Positions 45,447 through 56,269 of a stretch of 64,000 bases of DNA are shown piece after piece. A program made the translations under genes and the position numbers. Source of the DNA: Cyathus striatus (Eukaryota; Basidiomycota; Agaricomycetes; Agaricales; Nidulariaceae); assembly GCA_025738555.1 (NCBI GenBank), contig JAOVFP010000013.1:1612001-1676000 (forward strand), in the 5' to 3' direction. The notes under the pieces were generated by a model. The model did no database searches. It saw nothing but the letters and a program-made list of their open reading frames with translations, and was not told the DNA's origin. The stretch's first letter is position 1. Every line of letters begins with the position of its first letter.

Positions 45447-46629
45447 ATGGCCTTCAACGGAGCGAATAATTTCACAGTCAACGGAACCTTGCAGTGTGTA
45501 GACAACAGTAGAGCAGGTGAAGATACAGGTGCGCAAGTCATGCTCACTTCCATCCGTGCGATATATTGATCTGTGTATGCCTTAACCAGTGTTCACTCGC
45601 CTTGTAGAAGCTGCTTGTCTAAAAGCGGACCATCGATGCGTTGAAAACTCAGATTCCCCAACATGCCACCCGGAAACCAGAATGAATGTAATCAGGGAAA
45701 TTGAGTCTTGGATTGAGTCATCTGATCCGGGGCAAAGGGTTATGTGGTTAAGTGGATCGGCTGGTTCGGGAAAATCCACTATCGCTCGGACGGTTGCTGG
45801 CAGGTTAGATAACCAGCTCGCCTCAAGTTTTTTCTTTTCACGAGCAGAACCTGGCTCCGGAAAGGACGAAGGGAAACGGCTAATTCCAACGATTGCTTGC
45901 CATCTTGCAATTGCAATACCTAGTTTCGGTGAACAGCTCGTTTCTGAGCTCAAACGAAATCCTGGTATCTGGACGTTTTCGTTGGCACAGCAGCTACAGA
46001 AGATGGTGGTGGAGCCATTACAACGCATCACACCCGATCCATGCGGAGATAAATTGGCTATTCCATCCGTGGTTATTATCGACGGCCTGGACGAATGTAA
46101 AGACCAAGAAATACAAGTCGAAATAATAAAGGCAATCATATCTGCGCAGACTGCTCTATCCCACTGCCCGTCAGTGAACCTGCGATTCCTCGTTTTAAGC
46201 CGGCCAGAGGTAAAGATTAGAAAAGCCTTTTCGCAAGCTGTAACAAGAAAACTAGTGCTTGATGAACGATACGAGCCGGACAAAGACATCGAGGCTTACC
46301 TCCGAAGTGAATTCTCGACGATCAAAAACACACATAGCATAGGTCCACACTGCCTATCCAAAGAATCGGAATGGCCCTCCGACAAAGATATAAAAACATT
46401 GGTCGAAAGGGCTTCTGGACAATTTATATACGCCTCTACCATCGTAAAATATGTCATGGACGATCGTAAAGATCCTAAAAAAAGGCTCCAGAATATCATA
46501 AATGGACCTGCAGCTGCAGAAGAAGGCGAGGTTGAAACCATTCAGTACGTACAGCTAGATTCGACGCTGACGAGTCGGAATGTTTGGAAGATCATCTTAA
46601 CCAAGATAAGAAATGTTTCAGGAATTTAG
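45447..46629 (+). CDS. short NACHT-domain (NLR-like) protein lacking C-terminal modules
   Basis: Exon 1 (45447-45528) encodes MAFNGANNFTVNG, an N-terminal motif common on agaricomycete STAND proteins. After a 61-bp intron, exon 2 (45590-46629) completes 373 aa. CHPETR precedes the NACHT core: P-loop GSAGSGKST (about 83-91), FFFSRAEPGSGK, VVIIDGLDEC (Walker B), RFLVLSRPE (sensor 1 region) and ASGQFIYASTIVKYV. The reading frame ends soon after KKRLQNIINGP, so the post-NACHT region and any repeat domain are missing. A different splice (GTACGT at about 46543 to TTTCAG near 46620) would give another short tail. It may be a truncated decoy or regulator, or an NLR broken by rearrangement. The ATPase core itself looks intact. 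It is more divergent from the 15-21 kb NLR than that gene's modules are from each other. Confidence 0.75.
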
Positions 46630-47100
46630 GTATAACCAGTGAATCTAGATGTGCCATTGGGATACAAAGAATCATCAGAGTCATCGCAGTCCAGTAGATC
46701 AAAAATACCCATCCTAGCCAGAATCGAGAGCTCTGTTCATTTTTTGTTTCATCGAAGTGCCTGTATATGCAGTGTACATTTATGTTATCTCTTCGCCTCT
46801 CGATAAAAGAATGATGTTCATTACTTACTATCCTACGTTGTTCTTAAATACATATTCGGCCTAGTAGTATACGTGATCAGTGAATTAAAGAAAGAAGACG
46901 AGCCTCAGCTACCATTGTAACTCGCCGCACAAGACTCGAACCAATGGGTACGTTGATGCGGGCCAAGGCTGGCCGTTGACCATGTCGACAGATTTGGGAT
47001 TCGGAAGACTGGTTCGGGTTCCAAAGAAAAAACTTGAACTGACTAAGCAACATTCAAATCAAATTCAAATGCACTCTCAGGACAGCATCGGCAAGTCAAA
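46630..47100. other. intergenic, nothing recognised
   Basis: 3' region of the NACHT gene and of the convergent membrane-protein gene. No terminator or RNA gene recognised. Confidence 0.4.
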
Positions 47101-48088
47101 TTACACTCCCATTGAACCAGTCCTCCGTCTTCGAACCAGACGTCCCTCAAACACCCTCCACAACGGCCTCACCGCCGTCTTCGCAAGCACCCAAAGCTCC
47201 TTTATCAACTCCTTGCGCAGCCACCAGAGCCACAGGAAACTGATCTCCACCCCGATGATAACTACGATGGTCCCCAAGATTACACCCCGTGTCTCGGGTA
47301 CACCCATCAGTGCTAAGGCAACAGGGATATAGGTGATTACGGAAGCTACCAGGTGGCATATCATGAAGACATAGAACTCAAAGATACGAAAGAAGAAGCC
47401 TGTGTAGTGCCAGAGGAGAGAAGCTGAACATTATCGATGAGTAAAGGAAGTCGATGTGGGGAGCTATTGCGTACCGCTTTCTATCACCCTTCCAAACCTC
47501 AACCTTGACATCGTCATAACTAGGACGACGAACACGCCTGCACCTATGCAAACCGCACCCCCGGAGACGTACGCCACCTTACGGCATGGCGTTCCGTAGC
47601 GCTCCAAAACCACTCTGAAAAGCTCGTTTGATACGTCCTCGGTGTCATAAGACATATTAACTAGGAATATAGTCCATCCGACGCATTTGTACGACTGCCA
47701 ACATGCGAGAGCCATGATTCCTAGCTGTAGGAGGAGTGGGATGGGGCTGTATGGGCTTGCGAGCATGGCTAAATCCGCAGCGACGTGAGACTGAGCGGGA
47801 AGGAAGATAGAAAGTCGTACCATTAATAGTATCACTGTAGTCCGTCGTGAAGAGGTAGGGCATCAGCCCTATAGGATTGGATGCGTACAGTCCTAACCAG
47901 TACAACCTACATAGTATATCAGATCCACCACATCAACGTAAGAGATAAACGCACCCAATGCCCAGTGCAATAGTACCAACCCAATCAACAGTAGTCACTG
48001 CTGTATTCCGACCTTGATATGCTAGAATTTACTTGGTCATCCCTACCACTGTCGTACTCAGCGTAACGAGGAGATCGTAGCCGCGCAT
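47101..48088 (-). pseudogene. multipass membrane protein with one nonsense codon
   Basis: Four exons (48088-47955, 47906-47821, 47768-47475, 47423-47101) join in frame to 278 codons. Hydrophobic segments recur: YDLLVTLSTTVVGMTK, TIALGIGLYWLGLYASN, LLLQLGIMALACWQSY, VAYVSGGAVCIGAGVFVVLV, FFRIFEFYVFMICHLVASVI, GVILGTIVVIIGVEISFLW. About six helices are followed by a basic tail (RLVRRRRTGSMGV). The only defect is a TAA at 48029-48031, codon 20, inside the first helix where relatives read KA or KI. Family not named; at least one paralogue is adjacent (48141-48752) and degenerate relatives lie at 52-60 kb. Function unknown. It may be a very recent pseudogene, a sequencing error, or use a downstream start. 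Confidence 0.65.
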
Positions 48089-48140
48089 TGGAGAGCGCTT
48101 GTTAGTAACTGAACCTCGTCTTCGTATCTGTTCTTCTATG

Positions 48141-48752
48141 CTATAACATAGTATTCGTAACGCCAAAGAGGTTGCAGATGCGTTTCCATATAGTGTGGTT
48201 GAGATCGATGTGAAAGAGCCATGGAAGCTTGACCTGAGAGTTGGCCTGATACGCGTCGAGTGAAAAGAACCTAATTTGTACGCTTAAATTGGAGGAAATT
48301 TTAAGGAAGAAAGAAGAGACGTACAAGAGAAAGACACCCATAGTAAACAGCCACTCTAACGTGATGGGCACGATTGAATGACCTTGATAACTCAGTACTG
48401 CCTTCGAAATCCCGAATCCAAGCGTAGTGAGTATCACTAGCAGACGATATAGAGTAAGCTTGGGGTGCCACTGCTGTGGAAGAACCCTATGGTTGAGAGA
48501 AGGGTGTGGGGGAGGGTATTCTTGTGCGTTCTGCCTTACAGAATCTGGATGGCGAAGACTGCCTGTCCTAGCTCTTCCAGCAGATCCTGTGCTCCTAGAG
48601 GTTGCAGATGTGCTAGCTGCACGAATGTTGATGTCCCCTGGTTGGATCGGCTCTGGACTTTCTGTATGAAGTATGCCATTTACGAGCTTGTTTCGTCTCT
48701 CTTCAGTGCCTTTAGGATCGTATTTGTGAATGTGAGGAATAAGGTAGTTCAT
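48141..48752 (-). CDS. membrane-associated protein, paralogue of the adjacent multipass gene
   Basis: Two exons (48752-48325 and 48270-48141, 54-bp GTACGT...TTAG intron) give 185 aa. A polar N-terminus (MNYLIPHIHKYDPKGTEERR, then a Ser/Thr/Arg-rich stretch) is followed by two hydrophobic segments, LYRLLVILTTLGFGISKAVL and PITLEWLFTMGVFLL. The segment YRLLVILTT..G..KAVLSYQG aligns with YDLLVTLSTTVVGMTK.ILAYQG of the neighbouring pseudogene, so the two are tandem paralogues. This copy lacks the later helices, ending shortly after WKRICNLFGVTNTML, and may be a truncated relative. Fragments of the same type recur at 59.2-59.5 kb. Function unknown. Confidence 0.55.
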   Translation of the reverse strand: MNYLIPHIHKYDPKGTEERRNKLVNGILHTESPEPIQPGDINIRAASTSATSRSTGSAGRARTGSLRHPDSVRQNAQEYPPPHPSLNHRVLPQQWHPKLTLYRLLVILTTLGFGISKAVLSYQGHSIVPITLEWLFTMGVFLLYVSSFFLKISSNLSVQIRFFSLDAYQANSQVKLPWLFHIDLNHTIWKRICNLFGVTNTML

Positions 48753-49040
48753 AGCTCATTCATTGCTCGTGAAAAGCGAGAGGGAGAGTGCGCTGTGTGG
48801 TGCCTGTCAGAGGCATGAATGACTGAGGTAACTAAAGTTCATACCAAGCCCATAGAGCCGATGCTATATCATACTTGACAAGCTCTATCGCCGCTGTTGA
48901 AGTCGAGCTGTTGACGTTGAGTAACGGTGTAAGTGAGATCGTAGCAGTGGTTGAGTAAACGAAATGTTGAAAATGTTCATGACGGTATGGTTGTGTACAA
49001 CAGCGACAAACACCCTTAACTCGATGTCACCTTTTCACTA
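48753..49040. other. intergenic
   Basis: Presumed promoter side of the membrane-protein gene. No specific feature seen. Confidence 0.35.
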
Positions 49041-52000
49041 TACGGGATCCAGGCTCCTAAAACCATCCTCCCGTATCGCGAGGCATTCCTCCTTATGTTT
49101 TTGTAGAGGCAAACATCCGTCAATATTTATTCGGGACAAACAAAAACAAGGAGGAATGCTCGCGATAGAGAGGCTGGCACAACTGGTTTCTGAAATTTGT
49201 CCGTGAACCCTTTCCATCAACAGGGACATTGACAGCCACACTTGCCATATTCCCACTACTAATGGATGACTTCCCGCAGCGTTTAGAAACCTAGATTATG
49301 TAAATTTCTAAACGTCGTAAGCGAGATTGGCCGTGATGCCGTTGTCCAAATCGGCTCACTTTGACAGCTGATCTCAAAAATGACCTCTTTCTAGATAATA
49401 ATCTGGAAGAGGCCCCCCCCCCTCTTCTAGTTCTAAACGCCCTCCTGTAAACGCATTTTCGATCTCCGACGTCAAAATCCCTGCAGGGACGTATCATCTC
49501 AAGATTCGTACTACTGATACGGTGCTCTCCAAGAGGTGTCAGATCCAGCGATCTCGGTCGTCCCATTCTGCCACGCGAGACTATTCCCAGGAGGGCGGCA
49601 CTCTACGGCTGTTTCAGAATTCCATCAATTTGCACTGCTCGGCATCCGGCATCTCCTAGTTGGTTGTGCCATCGTCAATCCATCGTTTCCAACCTTTTTA
49701 AGTATTGCAAGTGTATCTACGAGCTGCTTGCGTGAATATTAAAACTAGATGTGTTAATATATAATTACATATAGCTATGTACATACACTGAATATAAGTT
49801 AAACAATCAAGTATAGCATCGTGAGCCGAAGCTGTCAAAGAACTTGAGTAAGGTGGAAAAGAATACTGATAATATTACCATAACGAGGGGGAATAGGAGA
49901 AGTGTGTGCTCTGGGTGGTGTTATTATACTTTTATAGGTTTACAGAATGAATATTGAATCTCCATGTCCATTACGAGTGTTTCCGTGTCTCTTGATGAAC
50001 GTAAAGATGAAAAAGAGCTGTCTAGTCAAATAAATGATTAACGAAATAACATATAAGAAAAGTTTTATCTTATATCGTTTACTTACATTCATCCACATTC
50101 TACATTAGCTGATGACAACTAATCGTTTGTAAGGAAGGTATCCCTGGTGCTTTAGATGTGCCGTGTAATGCACATGATCTTGGCCAATTTCAAGAGAACC
50201 TGGATATTGGGCAATTCCAGTGCATCTATCGGCAAAAACTTGGATCTATCTTAGTAAGAATAGCCAGTACAAGAACGGGCGTCCAAGTCTGGATCATGAA
50301 CTGCAGAGGGACTCCAGGTTATAAATGGCAATAGTCAGTTAGTACCGGGACATTGGGTGACATTCTGTGAGTTGGACAAAGGAATAACATCTTCTGTACA
50401 TGTACTATATGATTCAAAACATTTAAATATAACACCTGCACGAGGAACATGAGACTTAGTATAAAGTACTTAACAACTTATGGTAAGCAACACTCACCGA
50501 GATATTTATATTAACATTAACAAAGCCTTGATGTACAGTATCTACAATGTACACTATTAGACTGCCACAGGGTACATAACATGAGGAGGAAATGTTGAAG
50601 ACGCATCTTAATGAGCTCAGACACATAAAGAGATGAGACATTTTAAGGTAGGCAACGGTGAACACGCTCCAAGTCCTAATTCATGGCAGCATTGCTTGAT
50701 GAACTTAAATTGTTCTCACAGTTGACCAACATGAGTGCTGTGCCGACATGCCACAAACTGTGCTAAACCAAATTTGTAGGGTACCCCCCCCCTACCCTAT
50801 GACATCATGGACGACCGCGATCGCCAGATCTGACACCTCTTGGTGCTCTCCCTCCCCTCGTATGATATAGTCGCAGTATAATTGGCGATGTAGTAGGCTC
50901 TATGTCATGTTATTTTGTATACTTATTCATCACAGTGATTCTTTGCAAAAAAAATATATCATTACATACTTATTTTTGAGAAAATTGGTCCACAGTGCCA
51001 TTGAAGTTCTTCACTATGGGAGGGAACAGCACTTATATCAAAGAAAAGGCTACACCAGACTAGCATGCACACATGTACTGTTTACTTTACAGAATTTCTG
51101 AGAGATTCAGCCATAAAAAGATGGATAGAAAGCAATATCGTTGTGAGTGAAGGAAAAGATAAACGTGTGATAAGATTACTAAAGTGATGAAATTTAGAAA
51201 CGACATTGAAAGTCTAAGGGAAAATGTGTTATGGTTAGAAACGCAGACCTAGATTAGCCGAGCACCACTCGCTTAACGTTTAGAAAATAATCTGCGTTTC
51301 TAAACCCTGCAGGAAGTCATCCAATGTCCCACTAACGACGCGCTTTCTATTCCTCTAATGTTCATCTCGACACTTACTTAATCCTGGACTCCTGCTCTAC
51401 TTTCCCTTTCCCCTTGAGTCTTGACATGCATAAGGCTTTTTAGTGGTATTACCATACTATGTGCATATGTTATGCATGTGCCACAACATATCTAATAATT
51501 GAATTCTATTCCTCAATTAGTTTTGATTATGGATTTGGATTTGGTAGCAATATTAAAGTGATTAATATGTATTAAGTTACATGAAGTACTTTGGAATTTG
51601 GGGCCAAGTTGAAACAGCCTTGGGCACTTTGATATTTCTCTGAGTTCCATTTACTACAGCAGCTACGACATAACTTATAAAATAGTATCATATACTTAAT
51701 GTTGATTTAATGAGCAACACAAAGTTAGAATTCACTCAAATTGTGAGGCTTGAGTTTCTCAGCAACACTTGTTGAACTTTTGCATATGTGACAAGTATTG
51801 AGTACAACCAAAGAGAGAGAAATGATAAGGTTAACAGAAATTTACCACAATACAAGCATTTATGTGTGAAAAAAAGTGAGAGTAAAAACTAAACAAGTGT
51901 CGAGACGAACATTAGAGGAATAGAAAGCGCGTCGTTGTTGGTGGGACATTAATAGTGGGAATATGGCAAGTGCGGCTGTCGATGTCCCTGTTGATGAAAA

Positions 52001-52170
52001 GGGTTCACGGACAAATTTCGGAAACCAGTTGTGCCAGCCTCTCTATCGCGAGCATTCCTCCTTGTTTTTGTTTGCCCCGAATAAATATTGACGGATGTTT
52101 GCCTCTACAAAAACATAAGGAGGAATGCCTCGCGATACGAGAGGATGGTTTTAGGAGCCTGTACGGGATC
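49041..52170. mobile_element. 3.1-kb foldback-type element with long TIRs and 9-bp TSD
   Basis: The element is 49050-52161 (3112 bp), flanked by TACGGGATC at 49041-49049 and 52162-52170. The termini CAGGCTCCTAAAACCATCC start long inverted repeats: the left arm 49050 to about 49325 pairs with 52161 down to about 51235, the right arm being split by a nested insertion (51324-51949). Deeper inverted pieces pair 49517-49570 with about 50800-50855. No coding gene was recognised inside. The 9-bp TSD and long TIRs suggest a Mutator-type non-autonomous or foldback element. Confidence 0.85.
51324..51949. mobile_element. nested 626-bp inverted-repeat element
   Basis: Terminal inverted repeats of about 55 bp (ATGTCCCACTAACGACGCGC on the left; a near match read inward on the right) bound 626 bp. 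It interrupts the right TIR of the 49050-52161 element: the left TIR reads uninterrupted from TAATG into TGGATGACTTCC at the same position. No target duplication is visible. The interior is AT-rich with no gene. Confidence 0.75.
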
Positions 52171-52259
52171 CATTTATTACTTCGCGCTAGCGATACACTG
52201 GCAATACACTCCCGACCGTAGCTCAAAGATGTCTTTCGGCTTTCGGAACTATACGGGCA

Positions 52260-53700
52260 TACATCACTTCCTCTCCCCTCTCAACCTCTATCAAAATCAA
52301 CAAGCAACCCCTCTCTCACACACTGTCGAGTCTCCCCCCCTTCTCGCCCTTTACCACCGAACGCTTTGCAGAGCTGGTGTAACATGAACCGCAAGAGGAC
52401 GAGAGTGAACCATACACTCCATCGCAGGTCCTAGCCGGCTATGAGGCGTCGTAGAAACCAATTGAAGTCCTTGGCGTACAAACAGCAAAGGCGAGGAGAG
52501 GTCCTAGGCAGATGGGGTGTACGGATGTTACACCGTTGGGTCGGTAGACTTGAGGTAAGGATGAATTGTAAAAACATTAGCCCAAGCCTGCACACTCTAG
52601 CCAAACTCCAATCAGAACTCGTCGATGAACGGAGGAAGTAGAAACATACCCAGTCCAAAAACAACGTCTAAGATTCATTCAACGCTCGCCATTGCTGTAT
52701 TTCTTCCTAAATACGCCATTACAGGCTTTGTAGACACGAAGGGGAGTGTGCTAAAAGAGTGACAAGGAGGTCATACAGCCCCCCTTCATGTAGTAGTTTC
52801 TTCCGTGTTGTAAAACAATTTTTTCCAAGAATGCGATGCCAGCTTCAACGAGCCATGGCCATTAGAAGGTGGGGGTGTGGGAGGTGGATTGGTAGCTGTA
52901 TGTCGCGACGAATCTAGAGTCGTGTAAGTGATAGCATGGCGCAGAGGAAGACTGAGAACGTACAAAGAATCGTCTCAGTCTCCAGACCAGAAAAGTCACT
53001 CCAGCGTTATAAATGCTATCGATGCCCGCCTTAGTGGCTCCGATTAGGAGCGTTGTTTAGATGATGAGAGATGATGTGGATGGGACTGAGGCAAAGCTCG
53101 GTCCGTTAGATAGTTCAGCAGCTGTAGAAACCTTGTTGCTGATAGTGCTGTCACCGGGGAGAAGATAGCTTCTGTCAATGAGTCCAATCAGTGTCGCAAG
53201 GGGCTGGTAACCATCCTATCTCTTGCATTTCGATGGTGTGGGGGATTCCATAGGAATCGACGCGGCAGAGGACTGTATGTGTCTTGTATCACAACGCTCC
53301 CCATATCCTCATACAGAGGCCAAAAGCTAGCAGGACATAAAATTCCTCCAGAATATGGAGATGACGGGGATAAACGGACAGTTGAGGCAAGGCGAGAGTC
53401 ACAACGCTGAGGTGCTCAGTGGTACAGCTGGTAGTGCGGCACTGGCACTAAGCGTTGCCAACACCTTGGACAGGCCATTTGTGGTGGGGGTAGGTTGCAA
53501 GAATGCCTCAAGTTCGTGGTGTGGTATAGATGCAAAGTGGTGGTAGAGGTTTGAGAACGTCGAGCACGACGTCGAGGCTGTTTGCTATGGTCACATGACC
53601 CTGACGAGAGACGCGAAACTGGCGAGTTCGACTTTTCCATCTTCAAGCTTGTTTTCTCCCTTTAACCACGCCCTTACATCGCCAGCTATTTAAACTTGAA
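52260..53700. repeat. dispersed degenerate repeat block (copy 2)
   Basis: Collinear with 56270-57560 and partly with 4780-5640 and the 48-kb membrane-protein locus: shared 'ATACGCC.TTACAGGCTT', 'CATCCTATCTCTTGCATTTCGAT', and 'TTTGAGAACGTCG...GACG.CGAGGCTG' ending GGTCACATGACC. Reading frames are broken. It appears to be decayed membrane-protein gene copies with flanks. Confidence 0.55.
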
Positions 53701-54517
53701 AGGAACGGAATTTCTGCGATAGAAACTTTGAAAGGCTACAGCATGTAACTAAATCTTGCATAGGCTAGATCCTGTATAGGGATCAAGGGCTTCATTATGG
53801 TCAATCATGGTTATCCAAAGGCTCTCCGTGAAAAAAAAACATCATACTCACACGAAGACCCGATGGCTATCTAGGCTTCTCATTGTCTACCCCGCCCTCT
53901 TGTTAGATGGCTGCTCCAACCGTACATATATCTGTTACCTTGGGACCTAGAGGCTATAGGATCAACATGAGCATGCGGTCGATGTGCAATTATCAAACCT
54001 GTATGCGCATGAACCTCTCCTCCAGCTCCAGCTCCACCTGTCGCAGCTCAACAGACCGCGGGGAGGTTGGAGTCGCGAAGGCCATGAGAGCTTGGCTTTG
54101 TAGCCAGTGTTGAGATTGAGCCTGAAATTTTCAGTGCCGGACAGTGGGTTACATACCGGAAGGATCACACACCGGTTCCCCCGTCCGTGCACTTTCCTCG
54201 GGAACTAGCCACTTAACCTAGCCAACACGATCTGCAAGCCTACACTATGTCTAGAATCCTCGAAGGTATTTCTATGTGCTAGAGATTGATAACATCTCGA
54301 CAAGTAGAAACCGTTTTCAGATAGAGGCTCTCTGATCCGGAAATATGTATGGCCGTGGGTCCCGTGAAATTTTGCTTATTGATGCGACAACTCTCTGTTA
54401 TCTTACCAACCTACACACTATCCTTCGCAAATCGGTGAGTGTGTCACTCATTACTGTTATATATATGTACGCCTATGAAGCAAGTTACACTGGCCTGGTT
54501 CCCTGCGCTAACAAAAG
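53701..54517. other. intergenic, nothing secure
   Basis: A short open frame at 53907-54113 has no motif. The 3' part is the downstream region of the cupin gene. No RNA gene or repeat recognised. Confidence 0.35.
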
Positions 54518-55167
54518 TTACAGCTTTAATCCTTCATTACCCAATTCCTTTCCGTTGACCGTAACCGGGTTGGCGCCTACATTGACGCAATTGGTCAATA
54601 AAATCTAAAGCTTCTTCAGACAAACATGGACCTACCTAGCATGACGAAGTAAATCCGTGTCCATTCATTACTCTCGTTGATCCACTTATGGATGGCGCTT
54701 CGTTGGCAGATGACATCCCCTTCGTTTAGTGTCGTTCTCTTTCCATCGTCAAGTTCGAGAACAATAGAGCCTTTGGCAACAATCCCATAATCTAATGTGA
54801 CCGTACGGTGGAATGGCTATAGGTATATAAGTCAGGCCTCGAGTAAATCGTATTGTTCACGAATCCCACGTACTGAGCTAGATCCAGGTGCATAATCGAC
54901 GCATCGAAAGGTTGATCCTTCCGGACTCAAAAAACTGAGGTCTGTCTTAGCCTCGTCCACAAACAATCCAGTTATTTCGCTGTCGATCGATGCAGGAACT
55001 GTCTTCGTTCGATATAAGTCATGGAATGAGCTTTGGCTAATGCCTGGCATGATTAATCTTGGAGTAGTCGTCTCGTCTACGATGAAAGTAGACTTTCCAT
55101 CAGCCGTGTGGCCAGTAAGCACGCGGCGGATGCTGGGCAAAGTCGATGGGTTGGTGCTTGAGGTCAT
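54518..55167 (-). CDS. cupin-domain protein
   Basis: Three exons (55167-54874, 54816-54636, 54576-54518) join in frame to 177 aa. The N-terminal half, IRRVLTGHTADGKSTFIVDE, matches the lead-in of a common fungal single-cupin family. The cupin barrel follows: FRCVDYAPGSSS, PFHRTVTLDYGIVAKGS, LELDDGKRTTLNEGDVICQR, IHKWINES and RIYFVML. The usual metal-binding set is only partly present (His in PFHR and in IHKW). The end is NPVTVNGKEL. Family members are small cytosolic proteins, some acting on small molecules; a specific reaction cannot be assigned. Length and domain layout are complete, all splice sites are GT-AG and the gene looks intact, an ordinary gene within a repeat-rich region. Confidence 0.85.
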
Positions 55168-56118
55168 GATTTTAATAAGTAAGAGTTGAACAGACGTTTA
55201 GTGAAATGTAGTAGAGGATGTGTATGGTGAGATAAAGCAAAACCAGGGCTCGGGAATTTAAATAGTTCATATGTCGGATGACCTCCCGCAAAGAACATCT
55301 CGGATATAATTAGCAACACGGTATCCAGGTACGAGTGTGCCATGTATGGTGCGCACAGCTTAGTCACCACTAGTTTTGTACAGTGGCAAAATCCATCCAC
55401 AAAAAATTTTGAAAAATTTCCCTTCAGTTTTTGTGATTTTTGAAGGGATTTCATGCTCTTTGTTCTATTTAGTATCAACTTAGAGCACTATATAATGGAT
55501 TAAGATACAAAAATTTGTGATATTCTCTATCTCAAGTGATTTATATTGATGACAAAGCTATACAAATATGGTAATTATCTTCCTAATATGGTAATGCGGC
55601 AAAATCCATCATTGACGAAAAATATAACTCCTTCAGTTTTGGGAATTTTGACAAATCCTTTTGTAGATTTACTCTGTTTATCAAAAGAAGCATTTCTACA
55701 AGAGGAATAAGAAAAGTGTCCTAAAGTTCGATGAATCAGTAATCGTAGCTGAGGTAAGCTATAGGGTTCTAACTCCGACTGGCACCCTTCTGAAATCTGA
55801 AAATGTTCCAGACGTTACGGAAAGTCACCCAATGTGACGGACCTTCATATCTAAGTACTCCGACACTTAGCGAGTGATGTAGAATACCATATGTGGTGAT
55901 TTATCACAAAAATGTGTTCAAAACTAGTGTCTGGAACTAGAAGAGGGGTAGTTACCCTCCTTCCAGACTTTGCTTTCAGACAGGCTTCGGAGAGTGAAAT
56001 ATTTTCCGGGGTCTTGCTTAATCATCAGGGAAATGTCGGCTAACGTCGGCAAACGCGTCTGAAAGCAAAATCTGAATCTGAAAGGCTTTCCAGAGGTTAC
56101 GGAAAGTCACCCAATGCT
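55168..56118. repeat. intergenic with short direct and palindromic repeats
   Basis: 'GGCAAAATCCATC' followed by an AT-rich CTTCAGTTTT segment occurs at about 55383 and 55600. 'GTTACGGAAAGTCACCCAATG' occurs at about 55814 and 56096. A CTGGAACTAGAAGAGGGGTA region around 55930 is followed by inverted 'CTGAAAGCAAAATCTGA' pieces. These look like remnants of small inverted-repeat elements. No gene seen. Confidence 0.5.
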
Positions 56119-56196
56119 TAGTCTCGGCTACCCAGCCGTTATAACTTAGCGTTGGTACAAATCCAAATTAGAATTAACGGCTGGGAGCCGAGACTA
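56119..56196. repeat. short inverted repeat (hairpin)
   Basis: TAGTCTCGGCTACCCAGCCG pairs with the reverse complement ending at 56196, with a one-base bulge, around a loop of about 30 bp. It could be a tiny MITE; terminal TA on both sides is compatible but not proof. Confidence 0.6.
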
Positions 56197-56269
56197 GATC
56201 GCTGCTGAAATTATTGACATACTTAGGTGCCATAGATAAGTACAGGTTAGGAGACCGGCAACCCTTCGC

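Noticed and set aside
46920..46960. tRNA-like 'GGTTCGAGTC' on the minus strand
   Set aside because: The T-arm-like box has no matching acceptor, D-arm or anticodon stem around it.
53907..54113. 68-aa frame with a Ser run
   Set aside because: No motif, no intron support and no conservation with other repeat copies.
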